Source of the DNA: Thozetella sp. PMI_491
Lineage: Eukaryota > Ascomycota > Sordariomycetes > Chaetosphaeriales > Chaetosphaeriaceae
Length of the DNA stretch: 64,000 nt
Direction of reading: 5' to 3'
Assembly: GCA_021432635.1 (NCBI GenBank)
Contig: MU270015.1
Coordinates: forward strand, 2,958,416-3,022,415
Positions 1 to 10,336 of the stretch are shown piece after piece; the first letter of the stretch is position 1, and each line of letters begins with the position of its first letter. A program made the translations under genes and the position numbers. Below the pieces are notes generated by a model. The model did no database searches and was not told the DNA's origin. It was given only the letters and a program-made list of their open reading frames with translations.

Positions 1-1
1 A

Positions 2-583
2 TTATCACACACCTCTCTAGAAACAGTCATGTTCTTCTTCCAAGCCTCTTGTCAATTGATTGGGAGTATCAAGGCGCTACAGCGAGAAGGAAAGATTGAT
101 ATATTATGGAAATCAGTCCATCAACTTTTCATGGCTGGCCTGGGAGTTATATACAGCCTTTGGCGGTCGAAAGAGGTACGAGACCGTGATTCAATCGGAA
201 GCAGCATCTCTACACTGCAATCTTGCGCCTCGACGCTGTCTGCTCTAGCTGAGAGCTTCCCGGCAGCTGCGGGCTGCCGGGATGTCTTCGATACACTGTC
301 GGCGGCGACAGTTGATTGGCTGGTCAACAACAACGCTGCAGAATTGAGCCATGGCCGCCAAGAGTTTGAAAAGCAAATTGAAGACCTTTTGCAACAGCTG
401 CAGCCATCTCGCAGAGCAAATGACAATAATGGAATCGACATGCCTGGTATGCTGTCGGCTGATAGCTTCGCCTTTAGCGAGATGCTCAGCAGCGCCGCAC
501 AGTGCCCTGATCTGCAGGAAAGCGGTTTCAGTGGCCCGACTCCTGACTCCATAGGAGGGGTAGCACCTCATATATTCTTGTAA
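2..583 (+). CDS. Fungal transcription factor, C-terminal part (cut by window edge)
   Basis: The frame is open from base 2 to a TAA at 581-583, so about 193 residues of the last exon are visible and the rest lies to the left. The segment with IKALQREGKIDILWKSVHQL followed by MAGLGVIYSLWRSKEVRDR is characteristic of the C-terminal end of fungal Zn2Cys6 regulators with a fungal-specific transcription factor domain. The tail is Ser/Asp-rich and could act in activation. The DNA-binding domain is not in view, so the target is unknown. The Met at 29 is internal, not the start. The family call is from pattern memory; class is fairly sure, function is not. Confidence 0.75.
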   Translation, partial: LSHTSLETVMFFFQASCQLIGSIKALQREGKIDILWKSVHQLFMAGLGVIYSLWRSKEVRDRDSIGSSISTLQSCASTLSALAESFPAAAGCRDVFDTLSAATVDWLVNNNAAELSHGRQEFEKQIEDLLQQLQPSRRANDNNGIDMPGMLSADSFAFSEMLSSAAQCPDLQESGFSGPTPDSIGGVAPHIFL

Positions 584-1154
584 TATAGCCCATGGGCCAG
601 GAAACTTAGGAGAATGGCTAATTCTTGGAAGACATTTCTTCATCCCGGAGGCATCTACTTTGCTTGATAGATGAGGCTTCTGTTGCGACGCGTTAGCCCG
701 ATATTGTAGTCAAAGACGGGGGATTTCTTAGCATTCTCATGTTTCTCCGAGCTATAATTACAATTATTGACCGTCATGCTCATAGCATATACCCGTACGT
801 TTTACTTTTCTTCGTTGTGTTTTGTTTTTCTGGACAATTAGAACTTGACAATTTTCGGCCTGTTCAAATCGCAGATGTAAATAATGGGGTAAAACATGTA
901 CAATAGTTTATTATTTCAAAAGAGGAATACTAAGTAGTTACAATGAAAATATTCACAGCGAGGTTTTTTTTGGCGTAGCAGTATTTGAAGCATATCGAAT
1001 TGTCAATTTGCTTTCTATATATATGAGAATATGAAAAGGGTTGTCCTATGTACGAATCCGTTTGCAGTTTAATTCCTATCCAGCACCTGGTTACCAGTCA
1101 TATTGCTGTCGAACCGTCTTTTTGCGTCACAGTGGACCGACTCCGAGGAGCATA
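584..1154. other. Intergenic, AT-rich
   Basis: Spacer of about 570 bases between two convergent genes. It is AT-rich with several poly-T and poly-A runs around 790-840 and 900-1030, as expected for two 3' untranslated regions. I see no gene or repeat. Confidence 0.6.
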
Positions 1155-2132
1155 TCACAGCTGTGCCTGTGGTACGTCATGCATTAGTACGTCATGCATT
1201 ATCATTTTCGGCGCCGACTCCTTCGCTATGACCTGTGCCGCGGCTGAAGGTGCATCGTCGACAAGGTCCTCGTAGGCAATTGGCTCCTTGACCAAGCGCG
1301 CGTCCCGCAACCCAAGCTGCCAGCGGTTATACCCCTCGCGAGGCACAGAAGTGGTCGTCCACATGCCATTTCGACGGAATTCGTTTGTCACACTGACAAC
1401 TACCTCGATCGGCATTTTAGGAAAAAGCTCGGCAAGCTCGTCCTGGAACGACTTTGCATCATTCTGGAGGACCCAGTCTATGCCTTTCTGAAGAGCGATA
1501 CAAAATCGCTTCTCTGCATCGAGAATTTCCGGAGTAGTTGTTGCTGTTTCTCGGTAGTACACGCTCCATGGGACATCGCCTTGCGTAACCATCTGCATAG
1601 CAATGGTCACGTCAGGGTTCTGTGCAACCATAGCCTGTGCAGAGAGATTGTCGGTGACGAAGTAGTCGCCCATACCGCCTTGAAATAAATCGCCGAGCAT
1701 TTTACCGTCTAGATCCTGAATATAGTCTACCGTTCTCGCATCAATGCCATTCTCGCGCAACAACATCTTAAAGAAGAGTCCAACGCTGGCACCACCACCT
1801 GATTTCATGAGTACGGTACGGCCAGAAACCTTGGCCAGCGTGAAATCCTTCTCGCTAGTCCGACGAATCAAAGCGAGCGGCGACCGATTTGCAATTTGCG
1901 CGAAGACTGTGTAGTTCTGGACCCTGTCCCGGTACATCGACGGTACCCAGATTCCGCCCAGGCACATAACTGCTGAACCATCTGCAAGTGCATCGAGCAC
2001 CCCGTCCCAGGGTGTGGGAATGTTGACGGTGACATCGAGTCCTTGCTCTCGGAAGAAGCCGTGCCGAAGAGCTATGTATTCTGGGAGATAATTGAGATTG
2101 TAGCCTGTGGCAGTGAGGTGGAAGGGCTGCAT
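1155..2132 (-). CDS. NMT1/THI5-like (SsuA-type) substrate-binding-fold protein
   Basis: Intronless, 325 residues. It has the periplasmic-binding-protein fold of the NMT1/SsuA/THI5 family: the N-terminus reads like bacterial nitrate/sulfonate/taurine binding proteins (NLNYLPEYIALRHGFFREQG at about 13-32), followed by a GGGASVG-type loop near residue 111. It lacks the Cys-rich CCCFC iron-site motif of true THI5 pyrimidine synthases, so thiamine synthesis is unlikely. There is no signal peptide, so it looks cytosolic, which is odd for a fold that normally delivers ligands to ABC importers. The extreme C-terminus contains a duplicated 15-base unit. A ligand-binding or HMP-like enzymatic role is possible. 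Family is likely, activity unknown. Confidence 0.75.
   Translation of the reverse strand: MQPFHLTATGYNLNYLPEYIALRHGFFREQGLDVTVNIPTPWDGVLDALADGSAVMCLGGIWVPSMYRDRVQNYTVFAQIANRSPLALIRRTSEKDFTLAKVSGRTVLMKSGGGASVGLFFKMLLRENGIDARTVDYIQDLDGKMLGDLFQGGMGDYFVTDNLSAQAMVAQNPDVTIAMQMVTQGDVPWSVYYRETATTTPEILDAEKRFCIALQKGIDWVLQNDAKSFQDELAELFPKMPIEVVVSVTNEFRRNGMWTTTSVPREGYNRWQLGLRDARLVKEPIAYEDLVDDAPSAAAQVIAKESAPKMIMHDVLMHDVPQAQL
1170..1200. repeat. 15-bp perfect tandem duplication inside coding sequence
   Basis: The unit GTACGTCATGCATTA occurs twice head to tail near the 3' end of the NMT1-like gene and gives a repeated MHDV peptide close to the C-terminus. It keeps frame, and looks like a recent slippage duplication. 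Confidence 0.85.
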
Positions 2133-3339
2133 GGTTGGTTCGTAGGTTGGGAATTCAGATTATGTGAGTAAATAGAAAGCAGCTTAGATGAAGTGAATGA
2201 GGACAAACCAGAATGAAGTGGTGAAGATGTCGATACTTGCCCTGGAAAAGGCTATCAGTTATATGAGAGTGCAACTGAATACCTGGTTTTCTTAATGAGT
2301 AACCCAAGGCTAATGCTATCGGCTGTTTTCGGAAAATCCCGATAGGGCTTATCATGGCGCGAATTAGCACACTCGGTGGCGATCGACGGTTTTTTGACTT
2401 GTCCCTGGCTATCGGATAACTCCGATGATAGGTAATGGAAGAAGGCAACTCCGTACTCGGTTCTATCAAAAAAATCGAGACAGCTTTTTTTCAACCACTC
2501 GAGTCTTTACTATTCTTTAGCCCCTACTGGAATCGCCCATGGGAGTAGATAGGTCTCACTTTAGTTCAGGGCAAATCAAAATAAAATACATCTCCCGGCA
2601 CCGAAGTTTCACAGAACAGCCACCTAACATAGTTAAACAGCAGGACCGCCTCAGTCATAGAAACCTAGTGTGCATATAGAACTAAGTAAGCAGCAGCTCT
2701 CACCTTAACCAAGCTGATTCCTCAATTGAGCTGAAGCCGACAATACGATAACACAGAGAAGTGTATACTTAAATAGTCAGCTTTTACGAAACAACTTGAC
2801 ACTTTTACTGGCCCAGCCGGCTCAGCCTTGGTCAGGCTCACTCGTTACACAACTGCGAAGGGAATTAAGATTACATGTACCTGCCGGTAGTGCATGCAGA
2901 TAGAGCCGGGGTAATTTATGAGTACGGGTTAACACGGCTGGGGGTTCAGAGCCGCGGTGGAGAGGTACTCTGTCTGGAATTACCAACATGTATTTATTTA
3001 TTCATCTCCGCAGTTGTAATTTTTTGGGCATATTTCGGTTGTCTCAACAATCGTTCCTCATTATATAGTAAGAGCTTGAATTAAAGAACCCCTAACTATT
3101 TGACACCTTATAACAGCACGGCTCTCCTAACCTCGTACGAGAAACGTTTCTTATACTAACTACCTGTTAACTATATAACAGGCGGACCGCGTAATCTGGA
3201 GAAATATGGGATCTTCTCTGCTTTTCTTGTTTTCTGTGACTAATATATACCCTGCTAATTGCTAGATGTACCTTGGTCCTTGTACTCACTCTGTGAATTA
3301 GACTCAATGCAGGGGGGTGTAACACGAGTTATCTTTGAA
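2133..3339. other. Intergenic, no gene seen
   Basis: About 1.2 kb upstream of the NMT1-like gene and downstream of the glutathione transferase. It is AT-rich with only short ORFs on either strand that lack recognisable domains. It presumably contains the promoter of the NMT1-like gene. Confidence 0.55.
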
Positions 3340-4209
3340 TTATAGTGAAGCACGTGCCTTAGCCCGTCGATCACGCATCTCAGCCGCGCAATCATTTCTG
3401 TCATATATACTATTCACAGATGGATGTTTCATAACGGCCAGAGCCCAGGCGTAGAACTTTGGCGCCTTTGTGTCAAAATCAGCTAGCATGGTTATTGGCA
3501 GCGGTGGATTTTCGGTGTGAGGAAACGTGAAGATACGCAAGATAAAGGAGGCAGTCAAGACCTGCGACTTTTGTCAGCTTTTTTCAAGTTTCAGAATCAT
3601 TGGTTATTGTGTTGACGAGGGCAGGAAACCTCAGCGGGGTTATGGAGCAAGTACCTCAGCCATGGTCAGCTTGTCACTGCCACCGAAGAACGGGCTCGCG
3701 TCCTGCAGCAGTGGTTCAACTTCTCTAACAACGGCATTAACGTAGCGCTTGCCGAGATCACCAGCATCCCCGTCAGTTTTGGCCTCTATCGCTGCATAAT
3801 AGTAGGTATTGGCCTTTGAGAAATATGTTTCGACAAATGAGGCGATCCTTTGGCGCATGAGGGCTCCCTGAGCATCTCCAGTTCGTGGAATCAGGTGCGT
3901 AATTTCGACTGAATCGGCAAGGAACTGCGCGATAATAGCAGACTCACGAATAACGTGGCCATCATATATCAATGTAGGGACCTGGCCACGAGGATTTATC
4001 TTGAGATACTCAGGTGTCCTTGGTTTGCTGTAATCAATACGTTCCTCATCAAATTGAAGCCCTAGCTCCGCTAGAGCAATATGAGTGCGGTGTGCCCCTG
4101 TAGGAATTTTCAGCTCTATAATCCCATGTGAAGTGCTCCAGCTTCAGTCGGAGGACATACATGGGCAGTTTCTGTTGGTATAAAGCTTGATCGACGGTGT
4201 AGCAGACAT
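3340..4209 (-). CDS. Glutathione S-transferase, omega-like
   Basis: Three exons on the minus strand: 4161-4209, 3655-4097 and 3340-3561, giving 237 residues. The first intron falls inside the active-site codon series; splicing creates NCPWAHR at residues 14-20, the Cys-Pro-Trp site of omega-class transferases, which act as thiol transferases or dehydroascorbate reductases rather than classical conjugating enzymes. The thioredoxin fold continues with INPRGQVPTLIYDGHVIRES, whose Glu-Ser contacts glutathione. The C-terminal helical domain has LTMAEVLTASFILR across the second intron. A cytosolic role in detoxification or redox repair is expected. Nothing ties it to its neighbours. Confidence 0.88.
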
Positions 4210-4917
4210 GATTTAACGCGTGATTCCGAGATACGATGCCTATTGGGCTGACTAGGATTATACTTGAGTCCAAGTCTTGCTCAGCCGATGTATGGGGGCT
4301 ATCTATATACTAGCAAGAGCTCTAGTAATCACTAACTAACAATTCCGACAGCATCGCTTTTCTCCGACGGAGACTTCGACTGTAATATCCACTCCATAGC
4401 TACGCTAGTGGCCAAGGATAACGCTAATACCAGCCCTAAGTCTCTATCGGGATATTCCGAATGTCGGGTTTTAAAAAGAGATAGGTGTTATCATAACCGA
4501 TTGTTAAATACATGTGACCTTGCGCTCGCTCTATATGTCTAGAATTGAAACATCTCTAAAAAGGGGAGAGAGCGGGGTTGATAACCTTCAGAGCTTGTAT
4601 ATCTTAGATTGAAGGGATATTAGAGACCAATATCTTGTTTACATTGTATGTAGGTAAGCCTGCTCCGGTGGGGCCGACCCGATGGTCGGCTGAGTACGCT
4701 TCTGTGCACACATCCCATGAATATTTTTGCCATGTGAGTTGCTCGATTCATTATCGATGCCTGAGATACTGGGTATGGCATCTACTGTACGAGGCAATTG
4801 TGCTTGTTCTCCGAAGTTGATAATTACAGTATCCAAACAACATGCAGATAAGCTAAGGATTTGCCATACATGAATCTTTTCGAACTCCTTTCTCCCTCAG
4901 CGTACCTCTTCTCGGAA
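4210..4917. other. Intergenic, no gene seen
   Basis: About 700 bases between the GST start and the 3' end of the GH79 gene. Short ORFs on both strands show no domain. It holds the GST promoter and the GH79 3' region. Confidence 0.5.
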
Positions 4918-6915
4918 TTACAAGTATACAATTAAAGCTTCAGAGGCGGCGAGGGTGAGAGTAGCTGTGCCACCTTTGACCTTGATATTCTCAACGACCG
5001 GCTCGCCCTTAACCTTACAGCTGGTATCGGAGAAAGTCTGCCCTGTAGCGATTTCCCAAAATTAGTATACTCAAGACAAGTAGATACACCTTTCCTCTCG
5101 GGATCAGAGAAATTGCAGGGCAGGTGTACCTCCAATGGATAGACCACTCGATGGTGCCAGCTTGGCCGAAGATGCGGTGATCTCGCTCGATGATGCTGTC
5201 ATCCGGATTGCCGAAACTGTGTTAACATTCCGTAGACCAGTAAGAGTGAAACTGGTGTTCAGCCGCGTGCCATTACCCGAGTAATAGTCGGTGTTGATCA
5301 ATACGATTTTGCAAGGGGTGCCGTTCCGGAAGATGACGTACTGGGCGTACGAATCGGCGCCGTTGTCGGTCGCGATAACGTGCTCGGCGCCCTGAAGGGC
5401 AAGAGCCGCCATGAAACCTCCGTAGTACGGGTATTCGACCTGATTGGAAGACCACCAGTTGAAATAGGCTGAGATGGGCCGGGTTAGTAACAAGCTGGTT
5501 GCACATTTGCTCCCACGGTGTTCTCACCCTGATTGATGGTGCCTTGGTGAAAGTAAAGACGCTTGATGCCCATGGACACGGCACGTAAGGATTTATCAAG
5601 TATCTGGATAGCACCACCAAAGCTTGCGTCATGCTCCACGTCTTGGCCGTGGAAGCCAGTTTCGCCTGTGAGCAGTTACAACACGTCAGCCCCTTATACT
5701 ATTACTGGGACTTTAATATGCAATTGAAAAACAACATGTGATCTGAAATAGGATAGTCATGTAGTGTATCAAAATGTCTCGTACCTATTATGTATTCCCG
5801 GCCTAGTGAAGCGGCGAGGGAAACGTAGTCAGTAAAGTAGCTCAGATCTGCCACCGTCCTGTTGTGGTTCATCTCAGAGCTGAGCTCGGTTGAGTTGGAC
5901 AAAGCATACAGGTGACCACAGTAGACTTTGGTCGCCGCCTTAACCGAGGCGTTGTAGGCTTGAGTGATTAGGTAACGAAGATTGGGCCAGTCGGGAGTTT
6001 GAAGCGGCACCGCATAGGCACCGCCGGAGAGAATAGGCAAAGGAGACACCCATCGATTAGCGAAATCCTGTGCCCAATCAGCCGCGTCGGCACCTTCTTG
6101 AGACTCATTCCAGGGCGGGATTGCAACTGGCTTGTGCCAGTAAGAAAGATAAACTATTCGAGAAGTGGTGAGCACACTGCGAGGAGCGACTGCAACAGAG
6201 AGAGGTATTAATTACGGTCAGGCTCATTGCCGAGCTCTATGGCCCATAGGTTCCCCATCACGTTAGGTCTAGCTTTGGCTGCAAGAACCGCTTCAAACGT
6301 ATTAGACCGATTGTTGTCGCCGCGGTTGAACCCTGTACCGTGGATAGCTGTGTCAATGAATTTTCTTTCCGGCGGGGTGCAGGGGTAATCCTTGCCTAGC
6401 AGTGTCTCGGCTCCAAATCTTGCTGCTACAGGATCAGTCTAGATCCCTCTCTATGCTATGAGTTGCATTCACATACGGATCAAGTCAAAGAATTTACGGC
6501 CGTAGGTAAGACTCGTGGGTGCTGTCAGCGGATCGGGTGTGGTGTACGAAACATAGCCGCTGAATGTGGGATCGTAGGTCGCTCGGTCCTGCGTTGTACC
6601 ACCAATGCGAATGGGCAGAATCTTCTTGTAAAGTCTTGAGATATGTTCGAGACAAGGATGAACCAAGCTGATATTGGTCATATATGAAGGCCACATGAAA
6701 AACTCGAAGCTGAGAAAATTTTGTTAGGACGTGACGTTTAAGTGTAGAGAATAGTCTAGACGTGGCCGGGGGCGATAAAATCCTACTCACGAGACACCAA
6801 TTGGGGTTGAGTCCAGGACTGCTGCGTGCGTTGGTACAGTAGACGGGACGAGATTCGTCACCGAAGCTGCAGCGGCGATGCCTGCCGTATAGAAAAGCTG
6901 GGCCTTGGAGAACAT
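4918..6915 (-). CDS. Secreted GH79-family beta-glucuronidase-like glycosidase
   Basis: Multi-exon minus-strand gene; splice sites rejoin into one frame. It starts with a signal peptide (MFSKAQLFYTAGIAAAASVT), so the product is secreted. Landmarks in order: SFEFFMWPSYM after intron 1; a barrel segment KKILPIRIGGTTQDRATYDP; the acid/base motif ELGNEPD, split by an intron; the nucleophile region GETGFHGQDVEHDASFGGA; then AYFNWWSSNQVEYPYYGG and a C-terminal beta domain ending TFSDTSCKVKGEPVVENIKV. This matches GH79 retaining enzymes of clan GH-A with the fungal beta-glucuronidase C-terminal domain. It would release glucuronic acid (or 4-O-methyl-glucuronic acid) from arabinogalactan-type glycans. 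It is divergent from the GH78 gene, 538 bases away. Confidence 0.85.
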
Positions 6916-7453
6916 CTCGGCTTTCTCATCGGTACAGGATGTATTGGAGTCTTCAGGGCAACAGCTCCTAGGTTCATATAGATGTGGTAGGGCACAAGCC
7001 GGCTACGCGAGCCTCGACATAGCGCGGGGTTTCTCTAGTGATTTCCAAGTAACCTCCTTGTCTTCGCCTTGCCAGGAAACGTTAACTGAGTTCTGCAGTG
7101 ACCACAATTTTGGCATACAGTCCCCCAAGGTACCGACTCAACTTAGCCGGTATCGAGACAAGGTTCCATCGCATAACAGCTAAAATTCCCTACACAAAGC
7201 GGATACTAACGTGGGGTGGAAGAAAGGCGGAGAAGGGACATAGGGCTTTCCGAGACGTCGTATTCTATACGACGAAAGCGGTATGATGCCGCTGCACTAA
7301 TCTCCGCGATAGTGGGGCACCGGCTCAACATAGACCGGCTAAGGAGCGTCGGGAGCGTCCGCCGACTAGATAGCGAGGGGCGATACCTAGCTCGAAGAAT
7401 GTAGAGTTAGTCAGAATGGAGAATGGCGGTGATGCAGAAACAACGGAAGTTCA
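6916..7453. promoter_or_regulatory. Divergent promoter shared by GH79 and GH78 genes
   Basis: This 538-base spacer separates two divergently transcribed glycosidase genes. It contains two GTGGGG sites (7211-7216 and 7312-7317) that fit the CreA repressor consensus SYGGRG. It also contains a direct repeat ACCGGCT at 7319-7325 and 7334-7340, spaced 15 bases start to start, whose CGG cores suit a Zn2Cys6 regulator. Both observations are from sequence; binding is inferred. Confidence 0.5.
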
Positions 7454-10099
7454 ATGGACCACAACCAGCTTTATAAGAATTATATCACAGGCTTCTCCAA
7501 TGTCACTCTTGCTACACACAAAATCGTCACGTGCGACGCGGCTATGGCGCAAGGTCATCTAGTAGACACGACCTGGATGTGGCACCCAGGCTTTACTGAG
7601 TGCCGCACTGACACCGCAGGGCTATTCCTTCACTTCCGGCGAGCCCTACTTCTAGCCCCCGATCACTGTCCGTCTTCACTAAAGATACAAATCACCGCCG
7701 ACACGAGATATAAGCTGTACGTCAACCAGGTGCTGGTCACGTTCGGCCCTGTAAAGGGCGATGCCAGCGTCTGGTTCTACGATGAGATCGACCTAGGCCC
7801 TTTTCTCAGGCCTGGTAGAAATGCCATCGCAGTTACGGTGCTTCGGTTTTTTCATGCTACCTCATATGCCACCTCATTTCCGCGATTGCCACTTGGCGGG
7901 CTGAGGATTATTACCAGCGATCCGGCGAGCCCATGGCGAGACCAGATCCGGAGCGGACCTTTGTGGGAGACTGCCATCGACACCTCGACAATTCTGAGAG
8001 TGGATGAACCCGAGGACGACTTCCTCCACATCTACGAGCATGTTGTGCCTTGCTTGGTCAAACCAACTTGGGTACCTGCCCAGGTTCTTCAATTCCAGAT
8101 CAGTACCGGAAACTCAGTTCCTTGGAAACTATCTCCACGATTAATACCCATGGCCCGATGCGAGCCACAGTTTTTCTCAGCCGTGCATAATCTGCAGAGC
8201 AATGTCCCACTTGCCCATTGGGAGGCAATTCTCGTTGGAAAACAAGACCTCGCACTATCCCCAGAAGGCGTACACCTTGCTCCTTTCACAAGCCATCATT
8301 TGGACCTCGAGGTACCGCACCACTTGACTGGTTTTCTGAAGCTCCACTTCGTCCGACCTGAAAACAGTGGGAGCGTGCTGAGAGTAAAATATGCCGAGTC
8401 ATACGAAGACACTCCGAGGCTTGTTCCTTATCTCAGAAGCAAAGGAAACCGCCGTGACTTCCGCAAGAGCCTGTTCGGCCCCGAAGATATCTACGAATTT
8501 CAGGGAACGCAGTCAACCAACTGGAACAGTCTTGACGACGATGTCGACAGCGAAGAGGTCTTTGCTCCCTTCCACTTTCGCACGTTTCGATTTGCCCAGC
8601 TACGGATCGACGTTGGGTCATCCGAGTTAGTCTTGAGACGAGCAAGCATTCAGATGGTGCAATACCCGCTAAAAATCGCGGCGCAGTTTAGCGTACAAGA
8701 TACCTGCGACTTAGCCAACCAACTATGGGCCACGAGCGTGCGTACGCTCAACAATTGTATGCACGATTGTTACGAGGACTGCCCGTTCTACGAGCAACTG
8801 CAATACGCCATGGATACGCGTAGCTCGGCGCTTTTCACCTACTGCGTGTCGGCCGACGATAGACTGGCGCGGCAAGCCATCGTGCAACTCCACAACTCAT
8901 TCAACCCACATATTGGGCTGACATCCAGCCGGGCGCCGACGCACAAGGTCCAGATCATTCCGCACTTCTCGCTCTTTTGGATCTGCATGTTAAGTGACCA
9001 CCTAACTTTCTTTGGAGATAAAGACTTTATCCACAAGTTCGTGCCTGTGGTAGACGCGGTACTGGGCTACTTCGACAGACTCTTGGACCCTCTCTTAGGC
9101 TTGGTTCTTACCGAGAACCGGGATGGCATCTGGAATTTTGTTGACTGGGCGGAACAGTGGCGGCCATATGGTATCCCTCCAGCCGCTGCCCGAACTGGGG
9201 TATCTACCTACACCAATAACCTTTATGCATACGCGCTAAGGAAGGCGTCGCAGGTATTGTGGGCGCTGGGCCGGTTGGGCATGGCGGAAGAGTACCTGCA
9301 GCGTGCCAATCGGCTAGTATTGGCTATCCATCGACATTGTTTTGATGGACGATTTTTCACAGATGGGCTGGCAGCCCAGGCGGAGTTGTCCACGGACTAC
9401 AGCCAACACAATCAAGTCTGGGCAGTCCTGAGTGGAGCGGCGGCGGTAGCACAAGATGGAGCAGAAGACTTGCTCCGCCGTTGCCTTGATGGTGATGATC
9501 TCGATACCTTTGTTCCCGCGTCACTCGCCATGTCTCATTATACTCTCCGGGCGCTAAGCAAAGCCGGCGGCGGGCTATATGAGCGGCATTTCCACAAGTT
9601 TTGGCAGCCGTGGGCCGAGCAGCTGGCTCTCAATCTGACCACGTGGGAGGAGGACAGTGTCTCACAGCGCTCGGACTGTCACGCGTGGGGTAGCGTGCCC
9701 ATTTACGAGTTCCTGGTCGAGGTCGTCGGATTGCGTCCAGCTCATCATGGCTGGGCCGCCGTCATCTTTCAGCCGCGCATCAGTCTCTACCCGAGGCTAC
9801 AAGCGACAGTACCGCTACAGAGGAACGGTGAGAATATTGGCCTTTTAGCCCATGTCTCTTGGACGCCAACATCGGATGGCACGACGATTGTTCGCTTACA
9901 CTTCGAAGCGTCGTTTCCGATTGTCGTGCCCGTGTTTGTTAGGCTGCCGTCGCAGCCCGAACGCTTGATGGATAGCGCGAGCGACATGGAATTCCACATA
10001 AGGGGAGGTGAGATGAAAGGATTTCCGAACGGGATTGGAATCAAGCAAACGGAAGCCAGTGATTTAGCATCACGGAGGATATTACCTGAAGCGCTCTGA
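7454..10099 (+). CDS. GH78-like alpha-L-rhamnosidase (six-hairpin glycosidase)
   Basis: A single open frame of 881 residues without introns. The N-terminal third is beta-rich (KLYVNQVLVTFGPVKGDASV, then LPLGGLRIITSD), as in rhamnosidase accessory domains. An (alpha/alpha)6 barrel begins near residue 420, with DCYEDCPFYEQLQYAMDTR at about 438-456; the Glu and Asp there correspond to the catalytic region of GH78-like enzymes. WNFVDWAEQW near 560 and STDYSQHNQVWA near 650 are further barrel landmarks, and a small beta domain closes the protein. No signal peptide is seen, so it may act inside the cell on imported oligosaccharides. Pairing with GH79 suggests rhamnose-glucuronic acid glycans. Exact linkage is unknown. 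Confidence 0.82.
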   Translation: MDHNQLYKNYITGFSNVTLATHKIVTCDAAMAQGHLVDTTWMWHPGFTECRTDTAGLFLHFRRALLLAPDHCPSSLKIQITADTRYKLYVNQVLVTFGPVKGDASVWFYDEIDLGPFLRPGRNAIAVTVLRFFHATSYATSFPRLPLGGLRIITSDPASPWRDQIRSGPLWETAIDTSTILRVDEPEDDFLHIYEHVVPCLVKPTWVPAQVLQFQISTGNSVPWKLSPRLIPMARCEPQFFSAVHNLQSNVPLAHWEAILVGKQDLALSPEGVHLAPFTSHHLDLEVPHHLTGFLKLHFVRPENSGSVLRVKYAESYEDTPRLVPYLRSKGNRRDFRKSLFGPEDIYEFQGTQSTNWNSLDDDVDSEEVFAPFHFRTFRFAQLRIDVGSSELVLRRASIQMVQYPLKIAAQFSVQDTCDLANQLWATSVRTLNNCMHDCYEDCPFYEQLQYAMDTRSSALFTYCVSADDRLARQAIVQLHNSFNPHIGLTSSRAPTHKVQIIPHFSLFWICMLSDHLTFFGDKDFIHKFVPVVDAVLGYFDRLLDPLLGLVLTENRDGIWNFVDWAEQWRPYGIPPAAARTGVSTYTNNLYAYALRKASQVLWALGRLGMAEEYLQRANRLVLAIHRHCFDGRFFTDGLAAQAELSTDYSQHNQVWAVLSGAAAVAQDGAEDLLRRCLDGDDLDTFVPASLAMSHYTLRALSKAGGGLYERHFHKFWQPWAEQLALNLTTWEEDSVSQRSDCHAWGSVPIYEFLVEVVGLRPAHHGWAAVIFQPRISLYPRLQATVPLQRNGENIGLLAHVSWTPTSDGTTIVRLHFEASFPIVVPVFVRLPSQPERLMDSASDMEFHIRGGEMKGFPNGIGIKQTEASDLASRRILPEAL

Positions 10100-10336
10100 G
10101 TTCCAACGCACAAAGACTCGCAAAGTAGCCGTATCAGATGTCACCTTCTTTCTTATCCAAGATAGACTCTATTATAACAATCGTATTGGAAGCTTAGACT
10201 GTTTTGCACATCAAATACGGGCCTTCGACTCTACGAAACGAGGCGCTCGGCGCGGTAACCGTGGGGTGGTAGACAGTACCTATGTAAACCCTACATACAG
10301 ACTAGCACGTATACGATCCACGTAGAGCATTTTGGA

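Noticed and set aside
1155-2132. True THI5 pyrimidine synthase
   Set aside because: The Cys-rich iron motif is absent.
2155-2494. Minus-strand ORFs upstream of the NMT1-like gene
   Set aside because: Short, overlap in different frames, and no domain; likely promoter sequence.
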